Positions 1 through 5,847 are shown, numbered from the stretch's first letter. The stretch is DNA of 7,462 bases from Rhodoferax sp. (GCA_017880985.1 JADGRK010000113.1:1-7462), one strand, 5' to 3'. The notes: a model not told the origin generated them from the letters alone. Numbers and translations are program-made.

Positions 1-282
1 CAGGAACAGCCGGACACGGGCCCGGTCAACCGGATCGCCCGGCATCAACTGGGGATGTGGAAAGCGCTCATCAATGTATTCATTGATGATGTTCGACTCG
101 TACAAAATCAAATCACGCTCAACCAGAATCGGTACCTGGCCGTAGGGATTCATCACGTTGATGTCTTCTGGCTTGTTGTAGAGATCGACATCACGAATTT
201 CAAAGTCCATGCCTTTTTCAAACAAAACAAAACGGCAACGGTGGGAAAATGGGCAGGTAGTACCTGAATACAACACCATCAT
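1..282 (-). CDS. sspA: Stringent starvation protein A (SspA), N-terminal part, cut by window edge
   Basis: This is a glutathione S-transferase-fold regulator. In E. coli SspA binds RNA polymerase and acts in stationary phase and stress. 94 codons are visible, read leftward from an ATG at 282, and the frame is open to base 1. Visible landmarks are an N-terminal thioredoxin-fold strand ending in TTCPFSHRC (Cys10, Cys16), VMNPYGQVPILVERD (the cis-proline Val-Pro of GST folds) and YESNIINEYIDERFPHPQLMP, which closely matches the E. coli SspA stretch WESRIIMEYLDERFPHPPLMP as I remember it. An AGGAG ribosome site at 290-294 lies 7 nt before the first of two tandem ATG codons, so either the ATG at 282 or the one at 279 could be used. 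The gene follows petC on the same strand, a common order in beta- and gammaproteobacteria, where sspB usually comes next. The C-terminal helical domain is outside the window. Confidence 0.93.
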   Translation of the reverse strand, partial: MMVLYSGTTCPFSHRCRFVLFEKGMDFEIRDVDLYNKPEDINVMNPYGQVPILVERDLILYESNIINEYIDERFPHPQLMPGDPVDRARVRLFL

Positions 283-297
283 GATGGAACTCCTAAA

Positions 298-326
298 AAT
301 ATAAAAGAGCGGAATGCTGCCAGCAA
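298..326 (-). promoter_or_regulatory. Possible weak promoter for sspA
   Basis: On the minus strand TTGCTG (321-326) is followed after 17 nt by TATATT (298-303). The -10 matches consensus at 5 of 6 bases, the -35 at only 3 of 6. A start about 7 nt after the -10 would fall in or beside the AGGAG site, giving an almost leaderless message, which weakens the call. It could give sspA some expression independent of petABC. Confidence 0.25.
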
Positions 327-363
327 TCCCACTCCGAGAAGCTCAAGCTGCACCTTGCGGCGC

Positions 364-381
364 AAAAACCCAAGCCGGGTT
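364..381 (-). terminator. Possible weak hairpin terminator or attenuator between petC and sspA
   Basis: Read on the minus strand, AACCC (381-377), a 5-nt loop GGCTT, and GGGTT (371-367) form a 5-bp stem followed by further T residues (five T in a row counting the stem end). It begins about 9 nt after the petC stop. The stem is short, so at most partial termination between petABC and sspA is likely. Confidence 0.3.
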
Positions 382-389
382 GATCCGCA

Positions 390-1163
390 CTACTTGACGT
401 CTTTCCAGTAAGCCGCGTTGAGTCGCCAGGCAAACAAGGTCAACACACCCAGGAACAGCAAGACCCAAACCCCGACACGAACGCGCGTGTTTTGAATCGG
501 CTCGGCCATCCACTGCAGATAATTCACCAAGTCGCCAGCCGCCTGGTCGTACTGCTGCGTTGTCATGCTGCCGGGGCTGAGTTGCTCCCAGCCTTTAAAG
601 ACATGAACGACTTCATCGTGTGCCTTTAGCTCTTCAAAGACGGGGCGACGCTCACCCTGAAGCTGCCACAAGACGTGTGGCATCGCCACATTGGGAAATA
701 CCAGATTGTTCCAGCCGGTGGGTCTGGCTTCGTCTTTGTAGAACGATCGCATGTAAGTGTACAGATAGTCGGCACCGGTGCCTCCGGCACCCGCACGCGA
801 GCGGGCAATCACGGTCAGATCCGGCGGGTTGACGCCAAACCAGGCTTTGGCCTGCTGCGGATCAATGGCCGACTTCATGGTGTCGCCGATCTTGCTGTTG
901 GTCACCAGCAAATTTGACTTGATTTGCTCTTCGGTCAAACCGATGTCTTGCAAGCGGTTGAAACGCATGAACGCGGCCGAGTGGCAATTCAGGCAATAGT
1001 TGACAAACAGTTTGGCACCATTTTGCAGGGCCGCCATGTCATTGGTCCTGCTGGGCGCTTTGTCCCACGCTGGGCCCCCGGTATTGGCCTGCGCACCTGC
1101 CGTGAGACCCAAAGCCAGCATCAAGCCGAGAATAAATTTTTGTGTGAAACCGATGGTTTTCAT
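390..1163 (-). CDS. petC: Cytochrome c1, haem subunit of the cytochrome bc1 complex
   Basis: This subunit carries electrons from the Rieske protein to soluble or membrane cytochrome c on the periplasmic face. The protein has 257 residues, a normal length for proteobacterial c1. Residues 1-26 form a Sec-type signal peptide (basic start, hydrophobic core, likely cleavage after AQA). The haem c attachment motif is CLNCH at 57-61, followed by SAAFMRF as in other c1 proteins. The probable sixth haem ligand is Met161 in FPNVAMPHVLW. A single C-terminal membrane anchor spans about 231-248 and a short basic cytoplasmic tail ends in WKDVK. The ATG at 1163 is set by a perfect GGAGG at 1171-1175, 7 nt upstream. 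It begins 15 bp after petB stops, so it is clearly in the same operon. Nothing essential is missing. Confidence 0.97.
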   Translation of the reverse strand: MKTIGFTQKFILGLMLALGLTAGAQANTGGPAWDKAPSRTNDMAALQNGAKLFVNYCLNCHSAAFMRFNRLQDIGLTEEQIKSNLLVTNSKIGDTMKSAIDPQQAKAWFGVNPPDLTVIARSRAGAGGTGADYLYTYMRSFYKDEARPTGWNNLVFPNVAMPHVLWQLQGERRPVFEELKAHDEVVHVFKGWEQLSPGSMTTQQYDQAAGDLVNYLQWMAEPIQNTRVRVGVWVLLFLGVLTLFAWRLNAAYWKDVK

Positions 1164-1178
1164 AATTTGTCCTCCCGC

Positions 1179-2579
1179 TCAATGGGCCGAGAAAGTGACA
1201 CGATCCGGTACCGGTTTGGGCGTTCCAAGGCGACTCCACCAAGGCATCAGAATAAAAAAGCCGAAGTAGAACAAGGTTCCGGCTTGCGACACACGCCCGC
1301 CAATGGCCGACGGCGGTTGCGTGCCCAGATAGCCCAGCACCAGGAAGTTGATAACGAAAATCGCATACAGGTACTTGTGCCAGCTGGGCCGATAGCGGAT
1401 CGATTTGACCGCGCAGTTATCCAGCCACGGCAGAAAAAACAGAATTACAACGCCACCACCCATCGACACCACGCCCCAGAATTTGGCATCGATGGAAAGC
1501 ATCATGGCCACGACAACCATCGCGCCACCAACAATCAAACCCTTGAACAGACTGGGCATCTTGCCCCTGGCCACGGCCAGCACGGCACCGACCACCACAC
1601 AGGCAATCAGCGCATACATCATCTCGCTGGTAACGGCTCTCAGCAATGTGTAGAAGGGCGTGAAATACCAGACCGGTGCAATGTGCAATGGGGTCTGGAA
1701 CGGATTGGCCGGGATGAAGTTGTTGTATTCCAGGAAGTAGCCACCCATCTCGGGCGCAAAGAAGATGATGGCGGTAAACACCATCAAGAACACGCACACG
1801 GCAAACATGTCGTGCACCGAGTAATAGGGGTGGAACGGGATGCCATCGAGCGGGATCCCATTGGCACCCTTGGTGGCCTTGATTTCGATCCCGTCCGGGT
1901 TGTTGGAGCCGACTTCATGCAAGGCAATGATGTGTGCCACCACCAGGCCCAGCAACACCAGCGGTACGGCGATCACGTGAAAGCTGAAAAAACGGTTCAG
2001 CGTAGCGTCTCCGACCACAAAATCGCCCCGAATCAGCAATGCCAGATCCGGACCAATGAAGGGAATAGCGGAGAACAGATTGACGATCACTTGCGCGCCC
2101 CAGTAGCTCATCTGGCCCCACGGCAGCAGATAACCCATGAACGCCTCAGCCATCAGCGCCAGGAAAATAGCACAGCCAAAAATCCAGGTCAGCTCGCGTG
2201 GCTTGCGGTAGCTGCCGTATAGCAAGCCCCGATACATATGCAGATAGACCACCGCAAAAAAGGCTGAAGCGCCGGTGGAGTGCATATAGCGAATCAGCCA
2301 GCCCCACGGCACGTCGCGCATGATGTATTCAACCGAGCCGAAGGCCAGCGCCGCATCGGGCTTGTAGTGCATCGCCAGGAAAATGCCGGTGACAATTTGA
2401 ATCACCAGCACCAGCAGCGAGAGCACACCAAAAACATACCAGATATTGAAGTTCTTGGGCGCGTAATACTCGCTCATGTGCTCTTTGAAGAGCTTCGACA
2501 ATGGGAACCGGTTGTCGATCCAATTGAGCAGTTTTTCTCCTGCTGCCGCGTTGGGGGAAATTTCGTGAAATTCAGCCAT
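1179..2579 (-). CDS. petB: Cytochrome b subunit of the cytochrome bc1 complex
   Basis: This is the quinol-oxidising and quinone-reducing membrane core of complex III, binding haems bL and bH. The protein has 466 residues and many hydrophobic helices. The four haem ligands are His100 (YMHSTGAS), His114 (YLHMYRG), His201 (FSFHVIA) and His215 (VAHIIAL), with the characteristic 14-residue spacing in each pair. GYLLPWGQMSYWGA (149-162) is the conserved Qo-site stretch. The usual PEWY Qo motif is PVWY here (302-305). Between the PVWY helix and the IDAKFWG segment (363-369) lies a long hydrophobic stretch that looks like two extra helices joined by a basic loop. The C-terminal part has further helices typical of bacterial cytochrome b. 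The start ATG at 2579 has AGGA at 2588-2591, overlapping the petA stop codon and 8 nt upstream; 11 bp separate the genes, suggesting coupled translation. Confidence 0.97.
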   Translation of the reverse strand: MAEFHEISPNAAAGEKLLNWIDNRFPLSKLFKEHMSEYYAPKNFNIWYVFGVLSLLVLVIQIVTGIFLAMHYKPDAALAFGSVEYIMRDVPWGWLIRYMHSTGASAFFAVVYLHMYRGLLYGSYRKPRELTWIFGCAIFLALMAEAFMGYLLPWGQMSYWGAQVIVNLFSAIPFIGPDLALLIRGDFVVGDATLNRFFSFHVIAVPLVLLGLVVAHIIALHEVGSNNPDGIEIKATKGANGIPLDGIPFHPYYSVHDMFAVCVFLMVFTAIIFFAPEMGGYFLEYNNFIPANPFQTPLHIAPVWYFTPFYTLLRAVTSEMMYALIACVVVGAVLAVARGKMPSLFKGLIVGGAMVVVAMMLSIDAKFWGVVSMGGGVVILFFLPWLDNCAVKSIRYRPSWHKYLYAIFVINFLVLGYLGTQPPSAIGGRVSQAGTLFYFGFFILMPWWSRLGTPKPVPDRVTFSAH

Positions 2580-2590
2580 GTTGGTCGTCC

Positions 2591-3205
2591 TCAGGCCTTC
2601 TTGTCGTCGCCAATGAGCAACTTGGTGTCAGAAAGATACATGTGGGGCGGGACTTCAAGGTTGTCTGGCGCGGGCTTGTTCTTGAAGACCCGACCGGCCA
2701 GGTCAAAAGTAGAGCCATGGCAGGGGCAAAAGAAGCCACCTTGCCAGTTGTCCGGCAGGGACGGCTGGGGCCCCGGCGTGAACTTGTCGGACGGGGAACA
2801 TCCCAAGTGGGTGCAAATGCCCACGACCACCAGGTATTCCGGCTTGATCGAGCGGGTGGCGTTGCGCGCATAAGCGGGCGCCTGCTCGGCGGGCTTGCGC
2901 TCGGACTTGGGGTCGGCCAATTGCGAATCGAGCGTGGGCAAAGCGGCTAATTCCTCAGGCGTGCGACGCATGATCCAGACCGGCTTGCCACGCCATTCCA
3001 CGGTCATTTTTTCACCCACTTTGAGCGCCGAGATGTCGGCTTCCACCGCCGCGCCGGCTGCTTTGGCTTTTTCGGAAGGCTGGAAGCTGCTGACAAAGGG
3101 AACGGCAGCGGCAATGCCGCCGACGGCACCGACGCAACTGGTGGCAATCAACCAGGTTCGCTTGCTAGCGTCAACAGGACCGCTGCTGGCAAGGGTTTCA
3201 CTCAT
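2591..3205 (-). CDS. petA: Ubiquinol-cytochrome c reductase Rieske iron-sulfur subunit
   Basis: This subunit takes the first electron from quinol at the Qo site and passes it to cytochrome c1. I place the start at the ATG at 3205 (204 residues), because a TGAGGA ribosome site lies 5 nt upstream and the protein then begins with a normal Rieske N terminus. The same frame runs open to an upstream ATG at 3361, but those extra 52 residues are low-complexity and resemble no Rieske sequence. A Tat-like signal anchor is SKRTWLIATS (14-23), with KR in place of the twin arginine, followed by a membrane helix to about residue 40. The 2Fe-2S cluster boxes are CTHLGC (131-136) and CPCHG (160-164): ligands Cys131, His133, Cys160 and His163, with Cys136 and Cys162 placed for the disulfide. 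GRVFKNKPAPDNLEVP near the C terminus is also typical. It is the first gene of petABC. Confidence 0.96.
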   Translation of the reverse strand: MSETLASSGPVDASKRTWLIATSCVGAVGGIAAAVPFVSSFQPSEKAKAAGAAVEADISALKVGEKMTVEWRGKPVWIMRRTPEELAALPTLDSQLADPKSERKPAEQAPAYARNATRSIKPEYLVVVGICTHLGCSPSDKFTPGPQPSLPDNWQGGFFCPCHGSTFDLAGRVFKNKPAPDNLEVPPHMYLSDTKLLIGDDKKA

Positions 3206-3210
3206 GGGAA

Positions 3211-3216
3211 TCCTCA
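3211..3216 (-). promoter_or_regulatory. Ribosome binding site that fixes the petA start
   Basis: TGAGGA on the minus strand (AGGA at 3211-3214) is 5 nt before the ATG at 3205. It supports the 204-residue protein over the longer open frame starting at 3361. Confidence 0.75.
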
Positions 3217-3232
3217 ATGAAAAATGACTATT

Positions 3233-3245
3233 GGGGGGGGTGGGG
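3233..3245. repeat. Homopolymer tract G8-T-G4 (C4-A-C8 in the petA leader)
   Basis: Eight G, one T and four G occur on the plus strand, so the untranslated leader of petABC would carry C4-A-C8 about 28-40 nt before the petA start. This is the purest G/C run in the window and is prone to slippage. It lies outside coding sequence, so slippage would change leader length, not reading frame. Confidence 0.8.
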
Positions 3246-3255
3246 AGAGCCGGCG

Positions 3256-3261
3256 ATTGTA
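3256..3261 (-). promoter_or_regulatory. Probable -10 element of the petABC promoter
   Basis: The minus strand reads CTCAGTTACAATCGCC, giving TACAAT (5 of 6 to consensus). The region 17 nt upstream is GC-rich and has no good -35, which is usual for many high-GC betaproteobacterial promoters. A transcript starting near 3249 would have a leader of about 45 nt containing the C-rich tract. The rest of the 186-bp petA/mscL gap (3206-3391) shows no convincing operator. For mscL only a poor plus-strand pair, TTGCGC (3317-3322) and TAGACT (3338-3343) with a 15-nt spacer, can be pointed to. Confidence 0.4.
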
Positions 3262-3377
3262 ACTGAGCGCCCGGCGGCGAGCGGCGGGCGGCACGGCCAG
3301 ATGGACAGACCATCATTTGCGCCGCATTGAAGCCAAGTAGACTAGATTCTTGTCGAGTCAATCCTCAATCCATTTTC

Positions 3378-3382
3378 AGGAG
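3378..3382 (+). promoter_or_regulatory. Ribosome binding site that fixes the mscL start
   Basis: AGGAG lies 9 nt before the ATG at 3392. It selects this start over the in-frame ATG at 3350, whose added 14 residues are absent from known MscL proteins. Confidence 0.8.
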
Positions 3383-3391
3383 CTTTCAATC

Positions 3392-3820
3392 ATGGGCATG
3401 ATGCAGGAGTTCAAGGAGTTTGCCGTCAAAGGCAATGTGATGGATCTCGCCGTCGGCGTGATCATTGGTGGCGCTTTTGGCAAGATCGTTGAGTCCGTGG
3501 TGGGCGACCTGATCATGCCGGTGGTTGGTGCCATCTTTGGAAAACTGGACTTTTCAAGTCTTTTTATCGTACTGGGGCAAGCCCCTGCGGGCAATGCCAT
3601 GACGCTCGACGCCATGAAAAAGGCCGGTGTTCCGGTATTCGCCTATGGCAATTTCATCACCGTTGCAGTCAATTTTGCCATTTTGGCATTCATCATCTTC
3701 ATGATGGTCAAGCAGATTAACCGGCTAAAAAGGAACACACCGCCAGCACCTGCGGCACCCGCAGTGGTAGCCGAGGACGTGCTGCTGTTGCGCGAAATAC
3801 GGGACAGTTTGAAGAAGTAA
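3392..3820 (+). CDS. mscL: Large-conductance mechanosensitive channel MscL
   Basis: A homopentameric inner-membrane channel that opens under membrane tension and releases solutes during osmotic downshock. The protein has 142 residues (E. coli MscL has 136). The N-terminal amphipathic helix MMQEFKEFAVKGN (3-15) leads into TM1 with DLAVGVIIGGAFGKIVESVV (18-37), which carries the pore-lining glycine/alanine pattern. A periplasmic loop spans about 50-85. TM2 is about 86-107 (NFITVAVNFAILAFIIFMMV), and it is followed by the basic cluster KQINRLKRN. A proline/alanine linker then leads to the C-terminal helix LLLREIRDSLKK that forms the cytoplasmic bundle. The gene stands alone, diverging from petA and converging on pdxA. 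Its stop is 3 bp before the 55-bp repeat at 3824. Confidence 0.97.
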   Translation: MGMMQEFKEFAVKGNVMDLAVGVIIGGAFGKIVESVVGDLIMPVVGAIFGKLDFSSLFIVLGQAPAGNAMTLDAMKKAGVPVFAYGNFITVAVNFAILAFIIFMMVKQINRLKRNTPPAPAAPAVVAEDVLLLREIRDSLKK

Positions 3821-3823
3821 ATC

Positions 3824-3878
3824 TGCTATTAATCAAATAGCTGGTTACGCATATTTGACGAGGGCTAGAGGCCAATTT
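3824..3878 (+). repeat. 55-bp interspersed repeat, copy 1 (mscL/pdxA convergent gap)
   Basis: It begins GCTATT-AATCA-AATAGC (3825-3841), a perfect 6-bp stem with a 5-nt loop, and ends GAGGGCTAGAGGCCAATTT, containing a minor GGC/GCC pairing. By hand alignment without gaps it matches the copy at 7032-7086 at 39 of 55 positions and the stretch at 5169-5223 at 33 of 55. It fills almost all of the 59-bp gap between the mscL stop and the pdxA stop, ending 1 bp before the latter. From memory it resembles a short dispersed intergenic element common in Comamonadaceae. A role as a bidirectional transcription end is possible, but there is no strong T-tract. Confidence 0.7.
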
Positions 3879-3879
3879 C

Positions 3880-4929
3880 TTATGACTTTTCCGGGCCGCA
3901 AAGCTGCCGCGCCATGCGAATCGCTGCGAGCAGACTGGCTTCATCCGCCCGCCCGCTGCCGGCAATGTCAAACGCGGTACCGTGATCCGGACTGGTGCGC
4001 ACCAGCGGCAGGCCGAGCGTGACATTGACACCTTTTTCAACCCCCAGATATTTCACCGGGATCAGGCCCTGGTCGTGGTACATCGCCACCACCACGTCAA
4101 ACTCACCCGGCTTGCCGCCTTGAGCGCGAGCCCGCATGAACACCGTATCCGGCGCAAACGGGCCGCTGACGTCCAACCCCAGCGAGCGCGCTGCTGCGAT
4201 GGCAGGGGCAATGATGTCAATTTCTTCGCGACCAAACAAGCCGCCCTCGCCCGCATGCGGATTCAATCCCGCCACGCCGATCCGGGGCGCGTGGCCCAGG
4301 ACCGCGCTCAGCGAGTCATGCGTGATACGCAAGGTTTGCAGTACCTGGTCGAAAGACACCGCCTGGATCGCCTCTAGCAAGGAAACGTGAATACTCACCA
4401 GCACGACGCGCAACTCGTCGTTGGCCAGCATCATGCGCACCGGCATCTCCGAGATCGATTTGCCGCAATGCGCGGCCGCCAGCGCCTGCAACATTTCGGT
4501 ATGCCCCGGATAGCCGCAATGAGGGCCTGCGGCCAGCGCCAGCGCTTCCTTGTTCAGCGGGGCGGTCACCAAGGCGGCAACTTCACCGCGCAACGCCGCC
4601 TGTGCCGCCCAGACCACGCACTCGGCGGCCAATCTGCCAGCGCTGGCGCTCAAGCGGCCGAACGGGACCGGCTCTGCCAAGGCCCCGATCTGCCATACCG
4701 GCAGGCAGCGCGGTGGCAGGCTGAGGGCCTCGTCGGGTGAATCAATCAGGGCCACTGGCAACGGCATCTGATCAGCGCTGATCACCTGGATCGCTCTTCG
4801 CAGCGTCGCCACATCACCCACGACAAAGCAGCCGCGCGTGTCATCCGGTGCGTCCCGAAAAGCCTTGGCGATGATTTCGGGGCCGATGCCGGCCGGGTCG
4901 CCAAGCGTGATGGCAATGGGTTTTTTCAT
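3880..4929 (-). CDS. pdxA: 4-hydroxythreonine-4-phosphate dehydrogenase (PdxA)
   Basis: PdxA oxidises 4-phosphohydroxy-L-threonine with NAD(P)+ in the DXP-dependent pathway to pyridoxine 5'-phosphate, in the cytoplasm. The protein has 349 residues from the ATG at 4929. It opens with ITLGDPAGIGPE (7-18), the family N-terminal signature. TAPLNK (122-127) and PGHTE (141-145) bind substrate. The three metal-binding histidines are His181 (SIHVSL), His225 (LNPHAGEGG) and His285 (AMYHDQG). TSPDHGTAFDIAG (312-324) completes the pattern. A TTG at 4935 overlapping the nif3 stop could add two residues, but the ATG fits the family better. There is no clear ribosome site; the ATG lies 2 bp after the nif3 stop, so coupled translation is likely. 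It is not in the surA-pdxA-ksgA setting known from other proteobacteria, so a second paralogue elsewhere cannot be excluded. Confidence 0.94.
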   Translation of the reverse strand: MKKPIAITLGDPAGIGPEIIAKAFRDAPDDTRGCFVVGDVATLRRAIQVISADQMPLPVALIDSPDEALSLPPRCLPVWQIGALAEPVPFGRLSASAGRLAAECVVWAAQAALRGEVAALVTAPLNKEALALAAGPHCGYPGHTEMLQALAAAHCGKSISEMPVRMMLANDELRVVLVSIHVSLLEAIQAVSFDQVLQTLRITHDSLSAVLGHAPRIGVAGLNPHAGEGGLFGREEIDIIAPAIAAARSLGLDVSGPFAPDTVFMRARAQGGKPGEFDVVVAMYHDQGLIPVKYLGVEKGVNVTLGLPLVRTSPDHGTAFDIAGSGRADEASLLAAIRMARQLCGPEKS

Positions 4930-4931
4930 GC

Positions 4932-5690
4932 TCAAGCCGGGTTGTCAATGTCGATAAATTCATGCGCCAGGCCGAGTTGGGCGGCGACATGAGCGGCGAC
5001 GGCGGGCGCGCCATAACGTTCGCTGGCGTGGTGCCCACAAGCCAGATAGGCCACGCCCATTTCCCGCGCGTAGTGCGCTTGCGGCTCCGAAATTTCGCCC
5101 GTGATAAAGGCATCGGCCCCGGCAGCAATCGCGGCTTCAAAATGACCTTGCCCACCGCCGCTGCACCACGCTATTGTCTTAATAGCGCGTTGTGAAGTAT
5201 CAATAAGGGTTACAGGCCGATCTAATATTTTTTTTAGATGCAGTGCCAAAACTTCTGCAGTCTCGAAGCAGGCGCCATCGATGCGCTCACCCAAAAACCC
5301 CAGATCCTGCTCACCAAAGTGCGACTGTGTCGCCAGGCCCAACCTCAATCCCAGTTGCGCGTTATTGCCCAGCGTCGGGTGCCCGTCCAGCGGCAAATGG
5401 TAGGCAAACAGGTTGATGTCGTGCGAAAGCAGCAGTGTCAGGCGCTGTTTCATCCAGCCGGTAACGCAGCCGCCCTGACCACGCCAGAACAGGCCATGAT
5501 GCACAAAAATGGTGTCTGCCTGTGCCGCAATAGCTGCTTCAATCAGGGCCCGGCTGGCGGTCACGCCCGAGACGATTTTTCGCACCGTGGCGGCACCCTC
5601 CACCTGCAAACCATTGGGACCGTAGTCACGGAACCGCTCAGGTTGCAGCAGCGCATCGAAGGCTTGCAGAAGTTGTGTCCGATCAGTCAT
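4932..5690 (-). CDS. Nif3-like dinuclear metal-centre protein (YbgI family)
   Basis: Nif3/YbgI proteins are conserved toroidal hexamers with a dinuclear metal site. A GTP cyclohydrolase type 1-like hydrolase name is often attached, but the physiological role is not settled. The protein has 252 residues from the ATG at 5690 and aligns along its whole length with E. coli YbgI (247) as I recall it. Markers are DYGPNGLQVEG (22-32), VHHGLFW (63-69) with metal ligands His64 and His65, HLPLDGHPTLGNN (98-110) with Asp102, IAWCSGGGQ (173-181), and GHHASERYG (219-227) with His220 and Glu224. The end, IDIDNPA, matches the YbgI end. A TTG at 5720 would add 10 residues but has no nearby ribosome site. Residues about 153-174 use codons unusual for the neighbourhood (ATA, TTA, GTA, ACT, TCA, ACA) and coincide with a copy of the 55-bp repeat. 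It is followed 2 bp later by pdxA. Confidence 0.92.
   Translation of the reverse strand: MTDRTQLLQAFDALLQPERFRDYGPNGLQVEGAATVRKIVSGVTASRALIEAAIAAQADTIFVHHGLFWRGQGGCVTGWMKQRLTLLLSHDINLFAYHLPLDGHPTLGNNAQLGLRLGLATQSHFGEQDLGFLGERIDGACFETAEVLALHLKKILDRPVTLIDTSQRAIKTIAWCSGGGQGHFEAAIAAGADAFITGEISEPQAHYAREMGVAYLACGHHASERYGAPAVAAHVAAQLGLAHEFIDIDNPA
5169..5223 (+). repeat. Diverged 55-bp repeat copy inside the nif3 coding sequence
   Basis: It keeps the leading hairpin GCTATT-GTCTT-AATAGC (5170-5186, perfect 6-bp stem, 5-nt loop) and the tail AAGGGTTACAGGCC. Gap-free alignment by eye gives 33 of 55 identities to copy 1 and 32 of 55 to the copy at 7032. On the minus strand it encodes Nif3 residues 157-174 in frame. 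The flanking T8 run (5228-5235) extends the AT-rich patch. Repeat origin is an inference; independent similarity cannot be ruled out. Confidence 0.45.
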
Positions 5691-5781
5691 ATCAAAAATA
5701 AGGGGTTCGCTTGGAGTCAATGACGTTGGCGTGGTGTTTCCTGTAGCATTGTCGATGATATTTTTGAATCATCCGGTGCGG

Positions 5782-5808
5782 TTGCTGGCACCACGCTACG
5801 CCTACAAT
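5782..5808 (+). promoter_or_regulatory. Possible promoter of the HtrA-like protease gene
   Basis: TTGCTG (5782-5787) and TACAAT (5803-5808) lie in the 180-bp divergent gap between nif3 and the protease gene. The -10 is good (5 of 6), but the 15-nt spacer is short and the -35 poor. The surroundings (CCTACAATTTGCCGGC) resemble the petA -10 region. No convincing nif3 promoter was seen on the other strand. Confidence 0.33.
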
Positions 5809-5847
5809 TTGCCGGCTGCTCTTTGATTGACCCCTTTCCATACCTGT

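Noticed and set aside
55..267. Plus-strand 70-codon open frame at the left end
   Set aside because: It lies antisense to sspA, which has clear family motifs and a ribosome site.
924..2222. Long plus-strand open frame opposite petB and petC
   Set aside because: It is antisense to two clearly conserved genes and its translation is a His/Gln/Arg-rich shadow with no recognisable domain.
3206..3361. N-terminal extension of petA to an ATG at 3361
   Set aside because: The added 52 residues are low-complexity and unlike any Rieske start, they would cover the likely promoter, and a good ribosome site sits before the ATG at 3205.
4370..4384. cgcctctagcaag in pdxA as a reverse-orientation repeat fragment
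   Set aside because: Only about ten bases match and it codes for a normal PdxA segment.
371..4944. Exact 12-bp match caagccgggttg at 371-382 and 4933-4944
   Set aside because: One is after petC, the other spans the nif3 stop; there is no similarity beyond 12 bp, so it is best seen as chance.
5528..5556. Second repeat-like patch in nif3 (aatagctgcttcaatcaggg)
   Set aside because: It resembles only part of the repeat, lacks the GCTATT half of the hairpin, and encodes ordinary conserved Nif3 sequence with normal codons.
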